This document shows, one piece after another, positions 19,255 through 27,852 of a stretch of DNA of 64,000 nucleotides. The position numbers and the translations under genes are program-made. Within the stretch, counting starts at the first letter, position 1, and every line of letters begins with the position of its first letter. Source of the stretch: JAGIBJ01 sp032119795 (GTDB lineage Bacteria; Actinomycetota; Thermoleophilia; Solirubrobacterales; Solirubrobacteraceae). Below the pieces are notes generated by a model, which saw only the letters and a program-made list of their open reading frames with translations, was not told the DNA's origin and did no database searches. The stretch lies in assembly GCA_032119795.1 (NCBI GenBank), contig JAUMFO010000038.1:15127-79126 (forward strand), given 5' to 3'.

Positions 19255-19320
19255 GGGGCGTTCGAGAAAAGAGGTTGGGGTGGTCAGGGGTCGGCGCGCG
19301 CCTGACGACGCAGTGCCGGA

Positions 19321-19368
19321 CATGAGCCGCAGGGCTGGGGCGCGCGAGCCCCAGCCCTGCAACTCATG
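19321..19368 (-). terminator. strong hairpin between the BMP and hydrolase genes
   Basis: A perfect 13-base stem (19329-19341 / 19348-19360) with a 6-base loop, extended outward by CATGAG/CTCATG (19321-19326 / 19363-19368). It follows the BMP lipoprotein stop by 12 bases and precedes the hydrolase gene. It likely protects or partly ends the upstream message, so the binding protein is made in excess over the enzyme. Confidence 0.7.
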
Positions 19369-19380
19369 CCGGGTTGTGGA

Positions 19381-20520
19381 TCAGGACTTGGGGATGTTCC
19401 CGACGACGCCCTCGACGAGGTAGTCGGTGCTCTCAAGCGCTGCCGCGTCCGGGCTCTCGCCGGCGGGGATCACGACCTTGCCGGACTGGTCCTTGATCGG
19501 ACCGGTGAAGGCCTTGAGTTCACCGGCGCGCATCGCCTTCTCGGTCTCCTCGACCTTGGCCTTGGTCTCGTCGCTGACCGAAGCGCCAAACGGCGCGATC
19601 GCGATCGTCGGATCCTCGATGCCCACGCGGTACACGCCGGCGTAGGGGCTGCTGGCGAAGTCCTTGCTCAGCGCCGCTTCGACCATCTTCGTGTAGAGCG
19701 GACCCCAGTTCCACACCGAGCCAGTCAGCCAGCCCTTCGGAGCCAGCTTGGAGGCGTCGGCGTGGTAGCCGACGCTCATCGCGCCGGCACGCTCGGTGGT
19801 CTCCACGATCGTCTTGGTGCAGTCCTGATGCTGGCTGAGGACGTCGGCGCCTTGGTCGAGCAGGCTCTTGGCCGCCTCGGTCTGCTTAGCCGGATCGCAC
19901 CAGTTGGCGGTGAACACGACGGTCGTCTTGACCGCCGGGTTGACCGACTTGGCCCCGAGCTCGAAGGCGTTGATGTTGAGCAGCGTCTGCGGGATCGGGA
20001 ACGCGACGACGTACCCGAGCTTGTTCGTCTTCGTCGAGAGGCCGGCGGCGATGCCCGTCAGGTACTGCGCCTCATAGATCTGGCCGAAGTACGTGCCGAG
20101 GTTCGGCTTGACGGCCTCGGGGCCGCCTTGGTGGAGGAAGTTCACCTCCGGGTGCTTGGCAGCGACCTCGAGGGCCGGCTGGTAGTGGCCGTAGCTGGTG
20201 GGGATGATCACGGTCGCGCCGTCCTTGATCATCTTCTCCATCACGCGCGAGGCCTCCGCCGTCTCCGGAACGTTCTCGGCCTCGAGGACCTCGACGTCGG
20301 GCATGCTCTTCTTCAGCTCCTGGATGCCCTCGTAGGCGGCCTGGTTGTAGCCGAAATCGGTGTGCGGACCGACGTAGAGGACACCGATGGTGGCCTTCTT
20401 AGCGCCTCCGGCATCGGCTTCGCTGGCGTCGTCGGAGCCGCAGGCCGCCAGTGAGGCGGACAGGGCGATGGCCGCAGCGGAGAAGGCTGCCGCAGACCTG
20501 GCGGGGCGAGTGATCTTCAT
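19381..20520 (-). CDS. BMP-family substrate-binding lipoprotein
   Basis: A 379-residue lipoprotein with a signal peptide and lipobox LAAC (Cys27), followed by a two-lobed periplasmic-binding fold (ATIGVLYVGPHTDFGYNQAAYEG at about 43-65). BMP (Med/PnrA-like) proteins deliver nucleosides, purines or related compounds to ABC importers of the NupABC type, and the two permeases and the ATPase of that type lie directly upstream. Coupling to a biuret-type hydrolase suggests a small ureide or amide ligand here. Start at ATG 20520, 46 bases after the permease stop. Confidence 0.9.
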   Translation of the reverse strand: MKITRPARSAAAFSAAAIALSASLAACGSDDASEADAGGAKKATIGVLYVGPHTDFGYNQAAYEGIQELKKSMPDVEVLEAENVPETAEASRVMEKMIKDGATVIIPTSYGHYQPALEVAAKHPEVNFLHQGGPEAVKPNLGTYFGQIYEAQYLTGIAAGLSTKTNKLGYVVAFPIPQTLLNINAFELGAKSVNPAVKTTVVFTANWCDPAKQTEAAKSLLDQGADVLSQHQDCTKTIVETTERAGAMSVGYHADASKLAPKGWLTGSVWNWGPLYTKMVEAALSKDFASSPYAGVYRVGIEDPTIAIAPFGASVSDETKAKVEETEKAMRAGELKAFTGPIKDQSGKVVIPAGESPDAAALESTDYLVEGVVGNIPKS

Positions 20521-20566
20521 GTGGGTGATCTCAGTTGGGGTGGGTGGCGAGGGGTGAGGAGGGGTC

Positions 20567-21478
20567 TTAAGACGGGGATCCGCCGAAGACCGCTTTGAGG
20601 CCTTCGGGGATCTGCTGCGACTGGCGCCGCGAGGTGACGGTGAGGACGAGGAGGGTGAGCACGTAGGGCGTCATCTGAAGGAGCCAGATCGAGACGTCCA
20701 CGCCGCGGGCCTGCAGCTGCAACTGCAGGCTGAGCGCGGCGCCGAACACCAAGCCGCCGAGGGCCGCTTGCACGGGCTTCCAAGCGCCGAAGATCACCAA
20801 CGCGACGGCGACGAACCCGCGGCCGAGCGTGACGTTCTCCACCCAGTTCAGGGTGTACGCGAGGACAAGCTGGGAGCCGCCCAGGCCGGCCAAAGCACCG
20901 CCGATCGTGACGGCGACGGCACGGACGCGCCGCGGGTCGTAGCCATACGCGCGGACGACCTCAGGCCGCTCGCCGGTGGCCCGCAGGATCAGCCCCCATT
21001 TGGTGCGCGACAGGACGAACACGAGGATGAACGGGAGCACGAGCGCCAGGTACGTCAGCGCGTCTTGCGCGAACAGGCCCTTCCCGATGATCGGGATGTC
21101 GGACAGCACCGGGATCTCGATCGCGCCGAGGCCGGTGATCTGCTTGGACACGAAGTTCACGCCGAGCGCCGCCGTGAGGCCGAGGCCAAGGAAGCTGATC
21201 GCCAAGCCGCTGGCGAGCTGGTTGGCGCCGCGCCACAGCACAAGGAACGCGTGCAGCGAGGCGAGGAGGGCGCCGGCAGCCGTGCCGGCGATGATCCCGA
21301 GGACCGCGTTGCCGGTCGCCGAGGCGGTGGCGAACGCCGCCAAGGCCCCGCAGAGCATGCTGCCCTCCACGCCGAGGTTGATCACGCCGGCGCGCTCGGA
21401 GATGACCTCGCCCTGCGTGGCGAAGATGACGGAACTGCCGTAGCGCACGGCTCCCGCGAAGACGTCTTCGATGAACAT
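20567..21478 (-). CDS. ABC transporter permease (BMP/nucleoside type)
   Basis: A 303-residue membrane protein with about eight to nine helices, of the branched-chain-like permease family. The segment GEVISERAGVINLGVEGSML (about 25-44) is the family signature, and GERPEVVRAYGYDPRRVR (about 172-189) is the loop that contacts the ATPase. The ATG overlaps the stop of the previous permease gene by 4 bases. It forms the channel with the neighbouring permease. Confidence 0.9.
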   Translation of the reverse strand: MFIEDVFAGAVRYGSSVIFATQGEVISERAGVINLGVEGSMLCGALAAFATASATGNAVLGIIAGTAAGALLASLHAFLVLWRGANQLASGLAISFLGLGLTAALGVNFVSKQITGLGAIEIPVLSDIPIIGKGLFAQDALTYLALVLPFILVFVLSRTKWGLILRATGERPEVVRAYGYDPRRVRAVAVTIGGALAGLGGSQLVLAYTLNWVENVTLGRGFVAVALVIFGAWKPVQAALGGLVFGAALSLQLQLQARGVDVSIWLLQMTPYVLTLLVLTVTSRRQSQQIPEGLKAVFGGSPS

Positions 21479-22476
21479 CAGTGGTGCTCTCCAGAGCGGG
21501 TCCCGCGCCATCCAAGAACGACGAGGAGGACGGTGGCGGTGACGACGTAGACGGAGGTGGCGGGCAGGCCGAGGTCGATCTGGAGGCTGTCGCCGCCGAC
21601 CGAGATCGACGCAATCAGGACGACCGCCGCGACGATCCACCCAGGGCGGTGCATCGCCAGCCAGCTGGCGAGGAAGCCGAGGAAGCCGAACCCGACGCCG
21701 AGCCCTTGGCGCAGGCGCCCGTCGGGGCCCATCACCTCAAGCGCGCCTGCCAGCCCGGCGAGCGCGCCGCCGAGCAGCAGCGCGCCGACGATCAGCGCCG
21801 CGACCGGCAGTCCTCCGCGCAGGGCGGCAATCGGGTTGCCGCCGGCGGCGCGGGCCTTGAAGCCCCAGCGCGTGCTGTTCAGCAGCCACGCGACCGCGAA
21901 GGTCAGCAGGAGGGCGACGATCACGCCGATGTGGACGTCGCCGATCATCGGCAGGCGGGCACGGTCGGGGAGCGGGCTCCCGATCGGGAAGTTCGCCGCC
22001 TCGGGGTCCTTCAAGGGGCCGGTCACCGCGTACGCGACGATGAGCGTCGCCACATAATTCAGCAGCAGGGTGGAGATCGTCTCGTTGACACCGGCCACGA
22101 CCTTCAGCAGCGCCGAGAGGCCGGCCCACAGCCCACCGAACACGATGCCGCCAATGGCGATCACCACAATCGCCACGGGGCTGGGCGTGCTTTCCGATAC
22201 CGCGGTGGCAAAGACCGCGGCGCCACATGCGCCGAGGACGAACTGCCCTTCACCACCGACGTTGACGAGGCCGGTGCGCGCAGGGATCGCGACCGCGAGC
22301 GCGGTCAGCAGCAGCGGGCAGCTCCGGATGAGCACGTCCGGGACGGAGATCCCGAGGAACGGGATCACCGACAGGATCACGACCACGCAGACGAGTGGTC
22401 CAAACCAGCCGGCGTGCTTCTTGGCGAGCTGAACGAGGGGAGCTGCCGAGGGGGCAGCAGGAGTGGTGGCGGTCAT
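21478..22476 (-). CDS. ABC transporter permease (BMP/nucleoside type)
   Basis: A 332-residue membrane protein with about nine helices, partner of the next permease. It has the signature PARTGLVNVGGEGQFVLGA (about 65-83), the VNETISTLLLNYVA stretch near 130, and the ATPase-contact loop RAAGGNPIAALRGGLPV near 211. Its start overlaps the ATPase stop by 4 bases and its stop overlaps the next start by 4 bases, giving tight translational coupling. Confidence 0.9.
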   Translation of the reverse strand: MTATTPAAPSAAPLVQLAKKHAGWFGPLVCVVVILSVIPFLGISVPDVLIRSCPLLLTALAVAIPARTGLVNVGGEGQFVLGACGAAVFATAVSESTPSPVAIVVIAIGGIVFGGLWAGLSALLKVVAGVNETISTLLLNYVATLIVAYAVTGPLKDPEAANFPIGSPLPDRARLPMIGDVHIGVIVALLLTFAVAWLLNSTRWGFKARAAGGNPIAALRGGLPVAALIVGALLLGGALAGLAGALEVMGPDGRLRQGLGVGFGFLGFLASWLAMHRPGWIVAAVVLIASISVGGDSLQIDLGLPATSVYVVTATVLLVVLGWRGTRSGEHH

Positions 22477-24032
22477 GCGGTTGCCTTGCCAAGCATGAGG
22501 GCGCCGACCGCAGTCGGCGTGGTGTCGGCGGCGGTCAACGTGGCGATGACCGCGCCTTGATAGAGAACGACGACGCGGTCGCTGAGCGCCAGCAGCTCCT
22601 CGAGGTCCTCGGAGATGAGCAGGACCCCGGCGCCGCCAGCTGCGTGCTCGCGCAGGAGCGTCTGCGTAGCTCGGGCGTTGGCGATGTCGAGGCCGCGCGT
22701 CGGATAGCAGGCGACGAGCAGGCCAGGGTCGCGCGAGAGCGATCGCGCGATCATCACGCGCTGGATGTTGCCCCCGGAGAGCGTGTCGACCCTACGCTCG
22801 CTTGAGGCCATGGCCAGAGCGACCGCCGGGCCGCTCGTGGAGCTCTGCTCACGGATCGCATTCCAGTCGTAGCCGCTGCCACGGCGTGGGACGTCTGGGA
22901 CGCCGATGGCGAAGTGCTCGGTGACGGTCATCCCAGGGATGACCTCGTCGGTGATCGGGTCCTCGGCGATCACCGAGGCGCCGAGTGACAGGGCCGAGCG
23001 CGGCGAGGCGCCACTCGTTGACGTGCCGTTGATCGAGATCCCGCCGTCCTTCACCCTCGCCACGCCGGCGACCGCATCGGCGAGCTGTCGCTGGCCGCTG
23101 CCAGCGACGCCCGCCACACCAACGACCTCGCCGTGCTCGACCTGCAGCGACACCTGCCGCAGGGCAAGGTGTCCGCGCTCGTCGGTCACCGATAGGTCAT
23201 GGATGAGCAGAGCCGGCGGCTTGGTGCCATGGTCGGCGGCCGGGGAGTGGTCGGCGCGACTGAGGTTCGCGATCCGCCGGCCAACGACCGCCTCGATCAG
23301 CTCGTCGTCGGTCAGGTGGGACGGATCGCCGTCGACGATGGTGGGCTTGCCACCGCGCAGCACGCTCAGCCGATCGCAGACCGCGCGGATGTCGGTCAGT
23401 TTGTGGGTGATGATCGCCACGGCGAGGCCGCGGGCACGAAGGCCGTCGATCGTGCCCATCAGCGCCTGCGCCTCCTGCGGAGCCAGCAGGCTCGTCGGCT
23501 CGTCGAGGATCACGACCTTGGCGCCGCTGAGGAGCACCTTGAGGATCTCGACCTGCTGGCGCTCGCTCATCGAGAGATCGCGCACGAGCCGTTCGGGGGT
23601 GACGCTCAGCCCGAGATCGTCGGCGAGCGCCTTGAGCCGGGTGCCGACCTCGCTGGAGCGAAAGAGCCGCGGCAGGTCAGGGAGTGCCAGCGCGACGTTC
23701 TCGGCAACCGAGAGTGCCGGGACCAGTCGGAAGTCCTGGAAGACGAGGCCGATACCGGCGGCGCGCGAAGCGGCGGGGTTGCCCAGCTCGATCGGGCTGC
23801 CGTCGCGACTGATGGAGCCGCCGTCGGGCGTATAGACGCCGTAGAGCATCTTCGCGAGCGTGGACTTGCCGGCGCCGTTCTCGCCAAGGATGCCGTGCAC
23901 CTGCCCGTAGTCGAGCGTGAGGTTCACGTCGTCGTTGGCGACGAGGTCACCGAAGCGCTTGGTCAGGCCCTTCGTCTGGAGCGCGGGCGCAGCGGGCGTG
24001 GTCTCGGGCGTCACCGGAGTGATGCTCGTCAT
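22473..24032 (-). CDS. ABC transporter ATPase with two nucleotide-binding domains
   Basis: A 519-residue ATPase with two fused domains, as usual for NupA/YufO-type importers. Domain 1 has a full Walker A (GENGAGKST near 50), signature SMSERQQVE near 155 and Walker B VVILDEPTS near 172. Domain 2 has a degenerate P-loop (GVAGSGQRQL near 309), the signature LSGGNIQRV near 425 and CYPTRGLD in place of the usual Walker B acid. This asymmetry is normal for the family. It overlaps the regulator gene upstream and the permease downstream by 4 bases each. Confidence 0.92.
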   Translation of the reverse strand: MTSITPVTPETTPAAPALQTKGLTKRFGDLVANDDVNLTLDYGQVHGILGENGAGKSTLAKMLYGVYTPDGGSISRDGSPIELGNPAASRAAGIGLVFQDFRLVPALSVAENVALALPDLPRLFRSSEVGTRLKALADDLGLSVTPERLVRDLSMSERQQVEILKVLLSGAKVVILDEPTSLLAPQEAQALMGTIDGLRARGLAVAIITHKLTDIRAVCDRLSVLRGGKPTIVDGDPSHLTDDELIEAVVGRRIANLSRADHSPAADHGTKPPALLIHDLSVTDERGHLALRQVSLQVEHGEVVGVAGVAGSGQRQLADAVAGVARVKDGGISINGTSTSGASPRSALSLGASVIAEDPITDEVIPGMTVTEHFAIGVPDVPRRGSGYDWNAIREQSSTSGPAVALAMASSERRVDTLSGGNIQRVMIARSLSRDPGLLVACYPTRGLDIANARATQTLLREHAAGGAGVLLISEDLEELLALSDRVVVLYQGAVIATLTAADTTPTAVGALMLGKATA

Positions 24033-24760
24033 GGCGCCTCCTCTGGGTCGAACGCGCGCCGCAGGACTTCGCCGATGCGATCCTCGACGACCGACGCGCT
24101 CAGGTTGATGTGGGTTTCAAGACGGTGGGAGGCGAGTTCGGGGTCGCCGGACTCGACCGCCGAGAGGACCTCAAGGTGCTCGCGGATCGTCGAGTGGATG
24201 CGTCCTGGCTGGCGGAAGTCGTGGACCCGCAGCAGCCGCAAGCGGTCGTTGACGTCGCGCAGCGTCCTGACGATGGCGCCGTTGCCGGCAGCTGCGGCCA
24301 GCCGCACGTGGAAGTCCTCGTCGATCCGAACGAACGCGGCGTCGGCATAGTCACCGTCGTAGGCCGGGTCGGCGAGGAGACGCTCCCAGTCGTCGCGCAA
24401 TTCGCGGAGCTTGGTGTTGTCCGCAGGCTGGGTCGATGCCGTCCGCTGAACCATGGTCAGCTCGAGCAGGAGACGCAGCTCGTAGATGTCGCGCATACCG
24501 GTGATGCGCGGCGGCTTGGGCGTGAGGCTGCCGTCGGCGTTGCGGATCAGGTGGCCGTCGGCTTCGAGCTGGCGCAGCGCGTCACGAGCCGGGGTGCGGC
24601 TCACGTCGAAACGCTCCGCGACTCGGCCTTCGCGCAGCGGCAGGCCGAATGGGTGAGCGCCCTGGAGGAGCTCTTCGTAGAGCGTCCGGTAGACGAACTC
24701 TGCCCGCGAGACGCTCTCCGCCTCGACGGTATTCGCCTCTGTATACCGTGCGGTGTACAT
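24029..24760 (-). CDS. GntR/FadR-type regulator of the uptake operon
   Basis: A 243-residue regulator with an N-terminal winged helix (about 20-85; EGRVAERFDVSRTPARDALR is the recognition region) and a helical FCD ligand domain with likely metal-binding Asp and His residues (DEDFHVRLA near 149, IHSTIREHLEVL near 191). It is the first gene of the six-gene operon and should sense the imported compound or its product. No ribosome binding site precedes the ATG at 24760, and a palindrome covers the start codon, so the message may be leaderless. Confidence 0.88.
   Translation of the reverse strand: MYTARYTEANTVEAESVSRAEFVYRTLYEELLQGAHPFGLPLREGRVAERFDVSRTPARDALRQLEADGHLIRNADGSLTPKPPRITGMRDIYELRLLLELTMVQRTASTQPADNTKLRELRDDWERLLADPAYDGDYADAAFVRIDEDFHVRLAAAAGNGAIVRTLRDVNDRLRLLRVHDFRQPGRIHSTIREHLEVLSAVESGDPELASHRLETHINLSASVVEDRIGEVLRRAFDPEEAP
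24741..24758. promoter_or_regulatory. putative GntR operator overlapping the operon start
   Basis: GTATACCG (24741-24748), two bases, CGGTGTAC (24751-24758): 7 of 8 positions symmetric. It covers the first codons of the GntR gene. Binding here would block transcription start if the message is leaderless. Based on symmetry and position only. Confidence 0.5.
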
Positions 24761-24975
24761 GGCCGAGCAAGCTACGGTCTCGTCGCCGCTGCGCCCTTGT
24801 CCGGGAGGCTAAGAATCCGCAACTCCGACTGTTGCTTGTGGCATGTCGGCGTCGTCTTGGCGGCGACGCGCCGACGGTGCCCGCCCGCGAACCGGACCCA
24901 GAAGCCTCGTGCTCGACGCGTGTCGCAACAAGATCCTCACATCGCGAGCGATCGGGTTTGCCAGGATCGACACAG

Positions 24976-24995
24976 GGGCGGCCGGGAGGCCGCCC
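24976..24995 (-). terminator. hairpin after the DUF1697 gene
   Basis: Perfect 8-base stem GGGCGGCC/GGCCGCCC with a 4-base loop, 10 bases after the end of the minus-strand DUF1697 gene. The rest of the 244-base gap up to the GntR gene shows nothing else that I recognise. Confidence 0.7.
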
Positions 24996-25004
24996 TTCGT
25001 CTTG

Positions 25005-25526
25005 CTACGCCAGCAACTTCAGGACGGTCCGCAGGTTGCGGGTCGTCGTCGTGCGCTTGTACTTGGTCTTCGACGACGCCTTGCCGAGTTTGCTGTGGAG
25101 CGTCTCGCCCTTGGTGACCTCCCAGTAGAGGACGCGGTGCGGGCCGAGCTGCGCTTGCTCGACTGCCGGGTCGAGCTCGCCGACGGCGGCGAGCTCCTCG
25201 GCGGAAGCGCCGTCCTCGGAAAAGACGACGTACGGCTGCTTGGTCTCGTTCGTGGCGTCGTACGGGTAAGCGTCAGCGATCTCGGCGATCGTCGACTGGT
25301 CGTAGACGAGCACCCAAGCGTCGTAGTTGAAACGCTCGCGCAAGGCGTCCTGGAACGTCTCCTTGACCGTGGCTGCGTCGTCGCCGGAGTCGACGAGCAC
25401 GTTGCCGCTGGCGAGGATCGTCTTCACGTGCTCGAAGCCGGCGGCCTCGACGGCGACCTTTAGGTCGGCCATCTTGATGTTGATCCCGCCGACGTTGATA
25501 CCGCGGAGCAGGACGACATAACGCAT
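25005..25526 (-). CDS. DUF1697 protein
   Basis: A 173-residue protein of the DUF1697 family. The start MRYVVLLRGINVGG, the KTILASGNVLVDS stretch (about 35-47) and the end TKYKRTTTTRNLRTVLKL (about 153-170) are all typical. The family is common in actinobacteria and has no known biochemical role. It stands alone between a terminator hairpin and the SDR gene. Confidence 0.85.
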   Translation of the reverse strand: MRYVVLLRGINVGGINIKMADLKVAVEAAGFEHVKTILASGNVLVDSGDDAATVKETFQDALRERFNYDAWVLVYDQSTIAEIADAYPYDATNETKQPYVVFSEDGASAEELAAVGELDPAVEQAQLGPHRVLYWEVTKGETLHSKLGKASSKTKYKRTTTTRNLRTVLKLLA

Positions 25527-25564
25527 GGCGCCGACTCTACGGTGGCGAGCGGTCTGGTTCGGTC

Positions 25565-26374
25565 CTAAAACCCGGTGCCGAGCCCGCCGTCGACGTGGAT
25601 CACCTGGCCGGTCACGTAGCTCGCCCGCGAGGAGAGCAAGAACGTCACGACCTCGGCAACCTCCCAGGCGGTGCCCTGGCGACCCAGCGGGATGCTCACC
25701 TGGTCGCGCTTGCCATCAGAGAGGGCGGTCGCAAGTCGACCCAGGACCGTGTCGATCAGGCCTGGTGCGACGACATTCACGCGCACGCCGAGCGGCGCTG
25801 CCTCCAGCGCCGCGGCGCGGCAGAGGCCGTGGAGTGCGGCCTTGCTCGTGTCGTACGACGGAATCCCGCTCCCGGCGAAGTCGCCTGCGATCGAGCCGAT
25901 CAGGACGATCGAGCCGCCCTCCTTCATCAGCGGCAGCGCCGCCTTGATCGCCAGGAACGGCGCGCGGAGATTCACGGCCATCACGGTGTCCCAGTCCGAC
26001 GGTGACGTCCCACCAATGCCTAGGCCCCAGCCGATGCCCGGGTTCACGACGAGCGCATCGAGGCCACCGAGCGCCTCTGCGGCCTCGGCCACGAGCGCGG
26101 TGACGCGATCGGCGTCGCCAACGTCGCCCACCAGCACGACGGCCTCGCCGCCCTCACTGGTGATGAGATCGGCGGTGCCCTGCGCGGCCGCGGCCTCGAC
26201 GTCATTGCAGGCCACGCGCGCGCCTTGCTGGGCGGCAAGGACCGAGATCGCACGCCCGTTGCCGATCGGTGGATCAGGGATCGGCACGTCACGGGTGCCT
26301 GCACCCAGCACCAGCAGTCGAACGTCGGCGAGTGGGCTGGAGTAGTCAGGCCGTGAGAGGTCGGGTACGGGCAT
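25565..26374 (-). CDS. short-chain dehydrogenase/reductase with an extended nucleotide loop
   Basis: A 269-residue SDR. The active site Ser, YxxxK is seen in GSIAGDFAGSGIPSYDTSK (about 159-177) and the C-terminus has the classic VTGQVIHVDGG. The N-terminal glycine motif is unusual: GAG is followed by about ten extra residues (TRDVPIPDPP) before IGNGRAIS. I recall a subfamily of actinobacterial SDRs with the same insertion. Substrate unknown. Confidence 0.85.
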   Translation of the reverse strand: MPVPDLSRPDYSSPLADVRLLVLGAGTRDVPIPDPPIGNGRAISVLAAQQGARVACNDVEAAAAQGTADLITSEGGEAVVLVGDVGDADRVTALVAEAAEALGGLDALVVNPGIGWGLGIGGTSPSDWDTVMAVNLRAPFLAIKAALPLMKEGGSIVLIGSIAGDFAGSGIPSYDTSKAALHGLCRAAALEAAPLGVRVNVVAPGLIDTVLGRLATALSDGKRDQVSIPLGRQGTAWEVAEVVTFLLSSRASYVTGQVIHVDGGLGTGF

Positions 26375-26476
26375 GCGCGAAGACTACGTCAGGTGGCTGG
26401 CAGAGGCTACGTTGCGTGTCGCCCGACGGGCCGCCGGGCGACAGGCCTGAGGGCGGCGACCTCTAGGCTGGCGCCC

Positions 26477-27178
26477 GTGACCTCGTCCTCCAGTGCCCCG
26501 CTCCACGTCGACGTCGTGCGCGTGTTCTGCGACGAGCACGGCGACCACGGCAATCCGCTGGGCGTGATCCTGGACGGGGCCGCGTGCACGTCGCCGGTCG
26601 AGCGCCAGGAGATCGCGTTCGAGCTCGGCTTCTCGGAGACGGTATTCGTTGACGATCTCGTCACCGGTGCGCTGCGCATCTTCACGCCAGAGCAAGAGCT
26701 GCCACTCGCCGGCCACCCGCTCGTCGGCGCCGCTTGGCTGCTGGCCCAGCGCGGTCTGGCGGTGCACCAGCTCCGGCCTCCCGCCGGCGTCGTTCCGTGC
26801 GGGCTCGAGGGCCCGATGACGTGGATCGACGCGCTCCCGAAGTGGTCGCCGCCGTGGCGCCTGCGCCAGCTCGCGACGCCGGCCGACGTCGACGCCATCG
26901 ACGCCGAGGCCGAGCCTGCCGACACCCGGGACTACGTGTGGGCGTGGGTCGACGAGCCAGCCGGCCTGGTGCGCGCCCGCTTCTTCCTCCGCGAGCAGGG
27001 AATCGTCGAAGACGAAGCGACCGGCTCGGCGGCGCTGCTGCTGTGCGCACACGTCGGTCTGCCGATCGAGATTCGCCAGGGGCGCGGATCGGTGATCCAG
27101 GCTGCGCCGATGGGCGGTGGGCGCGTGCGCGTGCAAGGCCGCGTGGTCTTCCACGAGACGCTCACCCTCGCTCGCTAG
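26477..27178 (+). CDS. PhzF-like isomerase/epimerase family protein
   Basis: A 233-residue protein of the PhzF family, with the catalytic-glutamate region FELGFSETVFV (Glu near 51), FTPEQELPLAGHP near 69 and the second-half motif EDEATGSAALLL near 176. PhzF isomerases have two matching halves; this one is shorter than the usual 260-300 residues, mainly in the middle. The GTG at 26477 is chosen because homology starts there. The reaction is unknown outside phenazine synthesis, and no phenazine genes are present. Confidence 0.82.
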   Translation: MTSSSSAPLHVDVVRVFCDEHGDHGNPLGVILDGAACTSPVERQEIAFELGFSETVFVDDLVTGALRIFTPEQELPLAGHPLVGAAWLLAQRGLAVHQLRPPAGVVPCGLEGPMTWIDALPKWSPPWRLRQLATPADVDAIDAEAEPADTRDYVWAWVDEPAGLVRARFFLREQGIVEDEATGSAALLLCAHVGLPIEIRQGRGSVIQAAPMGGGRVRVQGRVVFHETLTLAR

Positions 27179-27380
27179 TTTCCCGGACGGTCCCGGTGCG
27201 GTCGCGCCGGCAACGCGAGACGGTCAGGCCCACATCCGAACATGAATGATCGTCTGAGAACTGGACGTTCGTCCGGTCGGAAGGCCGGTTCCTTGTCAAT
27301 CGGTCCAACGAACGCTAAAACTCTTCAGGCAGTCGATGCGCCGGGTCAGCCATCGAGTCGCACCAGCATGGTTTGAATTT

Positions 27381-27406
27381 CGAGGGCGGCTTTCGGGCCG
27401 CCCTCG
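27381..27406 (+). terminator. hairpin in the PhzF to SCP2 gap
   Basis: Perfect 10-base stem (CGAGGGCGGC / GCCGCCCTCG, 27381-27390 and 27397-27406) with a 6-base loop, 200 bases after the PhzF stop and 60 before the next gene. Two smaller hairpins lie near 27260-27290. No gene is visible in the 288-base gap. Confidence 0.65.
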
Positions 27407-27466
27407 ATCGTTCTGGAGCCGCTTCGGTCGGGGTCAGCAGGGCGCCGTGGTCTAGCATGGCGTCGC

Positions 27467-27847
27467 ATGTCGGCGAACGAGACACACGATCTGATCGAGC
27501 AGGCGGTGGAGCGGATGCTCGCCGAGCTCCCCGCCCTCAAGAAGCTGCCACTGATCTTCCAGCTCGAACTCCGCGGCCGGGGCGACAAACAGCTCTACCG
27601 CGTTCAGCTCACGGGAACCGACGCTCCGCCCATCATCAGCAAGGGGATGGGGGAGGACGCCAAGATCATGCTCGGCGTCACCCGACCGCACTTCAACACC
27701 TTGGCCGACAAGGGGACGGTCGCGCTGTGGCGTGAGGCGTTTGTCGCCGGCCACGCGCATGTCGCCGGCCCGCCGCAGATCCTCAAGTTGATCGTCAACG
27801 TCGTCGAACGCCACGACAAGCGCGCCCAGGCGCGTCGCCACGGCTGA
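27467..27847 (+). CDS. SCP2-like sterol-carrier domain protein
   Basis: A 126-residue single-domain protein. The pattern of strands and the DAKIMLGVTRPHFNTLADKG segment (about 64-83) fit the SCP2 fold, which forms a hydrophobic pocket for fatty acyl-CoA or other lipids. The assignment is from fold-like features, not a sharp motif. A cupin gene follows after 5 bases, so the two are an operon. Confidence 0.6.
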   Translation: MSANETHDLIEQAVERMLAELPALKKLPLIFQLELRGRGDKQLYRVQLTGTDAPPIISKGMGEDAKIMLGVTRPHFNTLADKGTVALWREAFVAGHAHVAGPPQILKLIVNVVERHDKRAQARRHG

Positions 27848-27852
27848 GCACC

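Noticed and set aside
27225..27260. Second SOS box (GAACATGAAT near 27238)
   Set aside because: Only the left half matches; the right half GTTCG is missing.
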